NCBI GenBank assembly: GCA_028682985.1
Contig: JAJRAE010000102.1
Location: 1 to 6,985 of the forward strand
DNA: 6,985 nucleotides
DNA from: Methanobacterium sp.
Lineage (GTDB): Archaea; Methanobacteriota; Methanobacteria; Methanobacteriales; Methanobacteriaceae
Reading direction: 5' to 3'
Below the pieces are notes generated by a model. That model saw nothing but the letters and a program-made list of their open reading frames with translations. It was not told the DNA's origin and ran no database searches. Position 1 is the first letter of the stretch. Every line of letters starts with the position of its first letter. Both the position numbers and the translations under genes were made by a program. This document shows positions 5,546 through 6,985 of this stretch, in pieces.

Positions 5546-6034
5546 ATGAATAGGATTATAGTTATAGCAGTAATACTGGGAACCGTTTTTCTATCCGGTT
5601 GTGTTCAGTCAGATCTAACCAACATAAATGACATGTCCCTATCAGTTAACTCCCACCTTAAAAAAGGTGATGAATACTACAACCTTTCAGCAACCAACAC
5701 CAATAAATTGATACTCAACCAGGCCCTAACAGATAATAAAAATGCTGATAATGAATATTCACAGGCCCAGGCATCAGCCCAGACTGCATTAACATCTGCC
5801 AAGAATCTTAACGATGGAATATATATAGATTACATACAGAACGCACTTCTAGAGATACAGGCAAAGCTGAATGCTACATCCGAACTCCAAACAGCTATAA
5901 ACCTGCTGCAGAACAACCAGACATCCAGCGCTAACGTACATCTAGGGGCCGCCAATGAATTCATGAACAAGTCCTTGGTGTATAAAAAGAACCGGGAAGA
6001 TATTGTTAAACAGAATCCAAATAAGTTTAAATAA
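5546..6034 (+). CDS. Predicted small membrane lipoprotein of unknown function
   Basis: A 162-residue protein whose N-terminus is a short signal peptide (MNRIIVIAVILGTVF) ending in a lipobox LSGC with Cys19, so it is predicted to be lipid-anchored on the outer face of the membrane. I do not recognise the family. The mature part is Asn-, Gln-, Ala- and Leu-rich and looks all-helical, with stretches such as YSQAQASAQTALTSAKNL and LLEIQAKLNATSELQTAINLL that resemble coiled-coil or TPR-like helices. It contains N-x-S/T sites, including NLS, NAT, NQT and NKS, that could be N-glycosylated outside the cell. ATG 5546 has a weak GTTGAT site (5535-5540) and its own promoter. It contains no cysteine apart from the lipobox one. 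It could be a wall- or membrane-associated helical spacer; no function can be assigned. Confidence 0.8.
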   Translation: MNRIIVIAVILGTVFLSGCVQSDLTNINDMSLSVNSHLKKGDEYYNLSATNTNKLILNQALTDNKNADNEYSQAQASAQTALTSAKNLNDGIYIDYIQNALLEIQAKLNATSELQTAINLLQNNQTSSANVHLGAANEFMNKSLVYKKNREDIVKQNPNKFK

Positions 6035-6174
6035 ATCTTCTATTTTTCAATATTCTCCATTATAAAATTTAATTAACAAATAAAAATATTCAAATTCCTC
6101 TAATAATTATTGTTATTTAAAATTAAAATTTTCTCTATAAAAATACTATAAATACCTATTTAAATCTTTAAAAT

Positions 6175-6196
6175 AGAATAACAAATATGGTATTCT
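6175..6196. repeat. Operator-like inverted repeat in the 6035-6288 spacer
   Basis: AGAATA (6175-6180) and TATTCT (6191-6196) are perfect 6-bp inverted repeats separated by 10 nt, directly before a TATA-like TTTATATT. The rest of the 254-bp spacer is plain A/T-rich sequence with no gene that I can see. The repeat could be a regulator site or a weak hairpin followed by T's, or chance. Confidence 0.25.
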
Positions 6197-6197
6197 T

Positions 6198-6205
6198 TTT
6201 ATATT
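6198..6205 (+). promoter_or_regulatory. Candidate TATA box for the RecJ-like gene
   Basis: TTTATATT would place transcription start near 6226, giving a ~60-nt leader. A second candidate, TTTATAAA at 6253-6260, would start transcription on top of the AGGTGA ribosome binding site (6276-6281), so it fits less well. Confidence 0.3.
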
Positions 6206-6288
6206 AAATTCTTAAATTTTTAAAAATAGAATCCTCGAAATACTATCAATGATTTATAAAAATTAAAATTTATCCAGGTGAAATTGAT

Positions 6289-6985
6289 TTGATTTGTAAA
6301 AAATGTAAAGGACAGGGTTACCAGGTAATAAGCTACAAGATATGTGAGAGCTGCCATGGAACCGGAGTAAAAAGTGAATTAAACTTAAAAGATCATACAA
6401 AAGGCTTATCCAGCCAGGCCAGGGAGCGTTTTGAACTGGATGAGGATCAGGAAGTACCATGCAGTAACTGTAATGGGAAAGGGGAAATTGAAGTCCGGGA
6501 AGTCTGCATTGATTGTTCTGGTGAAGGAGAGATATACCAGTGCAGAAAATGTGGTAAAAAAATAAAATCTGGTGATTACTGTCCTGACTGCCGGGAAAAG
6601 AACAAGGTGTATGTTTTACCAGCAAGCGCAGAAGTAGATGATGTGGAGCTGGGTGAAAACTATAAAGGAACCGTCAGCCGGGTGGAAAACTATGGTGTTT
6701 TTGTAAGCCTCAGTAAAAATCTCTATGGACTATTACGCATCAGCTCACCTTCCATGAATAAAGGAGATGATATTGTAGTAATGGTTACCGGTATTAAACA
6801 GAAAAGAGGGGAGTTGGAGATCACCTCCTCCCGGATAAAAGACGGCTATGAATTGGTTAAGATCAAAAGGAATTTCGCACGCACCCCTATAGGTGATATC
6901 ACCACTAAATCAATGGGTAAAACCGTGAGACTGGTAGGGGAGATTATACAGATACAGCAGACCAGCGGCCCCACCATATTCACAG
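6289..6985 (+). CDS. Archaeal RecJ-like (DHH) exonuclease with DnaJ-type zinc finger and S1 domain, N-terminal part
   Basis: An open frame runs from TTG 6289 to the right edge (232 residues, no stop). TTG is chosen because AGGTGA (6276-6281) lies 7 nt upstream and the first motif begins at residue 3. Four CxxCxGxG motifs follow: CKKCKGQG (3-10), CESCHGTG (19-26), CSNCNGKG (58-65) and CIDCSGEG (73-80), like the DnaJ zinc finger but without a J domain. A further CRKC...CPDC pair (85-101) looks like an added zinc ribbon. An S1 RNA/ssDNA-binding domain follows (about 120-182: YKGTVSRVENYGVFVSL), then the start of what looks like an OB-fold (VRLVGEIIQIQQTSGPTIFT). This order matches the archaea-specific RecJ-like family known as COG1107, whose DHH phosphoesterase domain would lie beyond the window. 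The likely role is nucleic-acid processing; its substrate is not known to me. Confidence 0.85.
   Translation, partial: MICKKCKGQGYQVISYKICESCHGTGVKSELNLKDHTKGLSSQARERFELDEDQEVPCSNCNGKGEIEVREVCIDCSGEGEIYQCRKCGKKIKSGDYCPDCREKNKVYVLPASAEVDDVELGENYKGTVSRVENYGVFVSLSKNLYGLLRISSPSMNKGDDIVVMVTGIKQKRGELEITSSRIKDGYELVKIKRNFARTPIGDITTKSMGKTVRLVGEIIQIQQTSGPTIFT

Noticed and set aside
6263..6625. 120-codon open frame on the - strand
   Set aside because: It is antisense to the four CxxCxGxG motifs of the RecJ-like gene and shows no family features.
1..6985. CRISPR array, insertion sequence, tRNA or rRNA
   Set aside because: No regularly spaced direct repeats, transposase-like protein, terminal inverted repeats, or cloverleaf-type sequence was seen on either strand.

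Overview
The window most likely comes from a pseudomurein-walled methanogen of the order Methanobacteriales, probably Methanobacterium-like. The clearest sign is a secreted protein with C-terminal pseudomurein-binding repeats, which are confined to archaea with pseudomurein walls. Other support comes from very AT-rich gaps, archaeal TATA-type promoters, GAGGTGA-type ribosome binding sites, and a methanogen-style rubrerythrin/superoxide reductase pair. This placement is inferred from gene content, not from a marker gene.

Layout. Positions 1-2636 (+) hold a signalling cluster: the 3' end of a KaiC-type ATPase, two different kaiB genes, and a soluble PAS histidine kinase. The genes are tightly packed (2, 60 and 10 nt gaps) and look like one operon. 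Positions 2637-2939 form a non-coding gap between convergent genes. It is AT-rich but contains a GC-rich island with a long inverted repeat, which may be a structured RNA or a terminator, followed by a bidirectional T-tract terminator. Positions 2940-4229 (-) encode an exported protein with a BPL_N (glutamine-amidotransferase-like) domain and pseudomurein-binding repeats. A divergent promoter region of about 205 bp separates it from rubrerythrin and desulfoferrodoxin (4435-5438, +), an oxidative-stress operon. A small predicted lipoprotein follows (5546-6034, +), then 254 bp of AT-rich spacer. The last gene starts with TTG at 6289 and runs off the right edge. Its four CxxCxGxG motifs and S1 domain match the archaea-specific RecJ-like exonuclease family that carries a DnaJ-type zinc finger.

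How the genes may work together. The KaiC/KaiB/KaiB/kinase set resembles a split version of the cyanobacterial KaiC-KaiB-SasA output, in which the sensor kinase SasA carries its own KaiB-like domain. Here the KaiB-like parts are separate proteins next to a PAS kinase, and neither KaiA nor a response regulator is visible. This is the most interesting system in the window. The two KaiB proteins differ at residues known to control fold switching in cyanobacterial KaiB. Rubrerythrin and desulfoferrodoxin would together remove superoxide and peroxide. The exported BPL_N/pseudomurein protein and the lipoprotein belong to the cell envelope and have no visible link to the Kai cluster.
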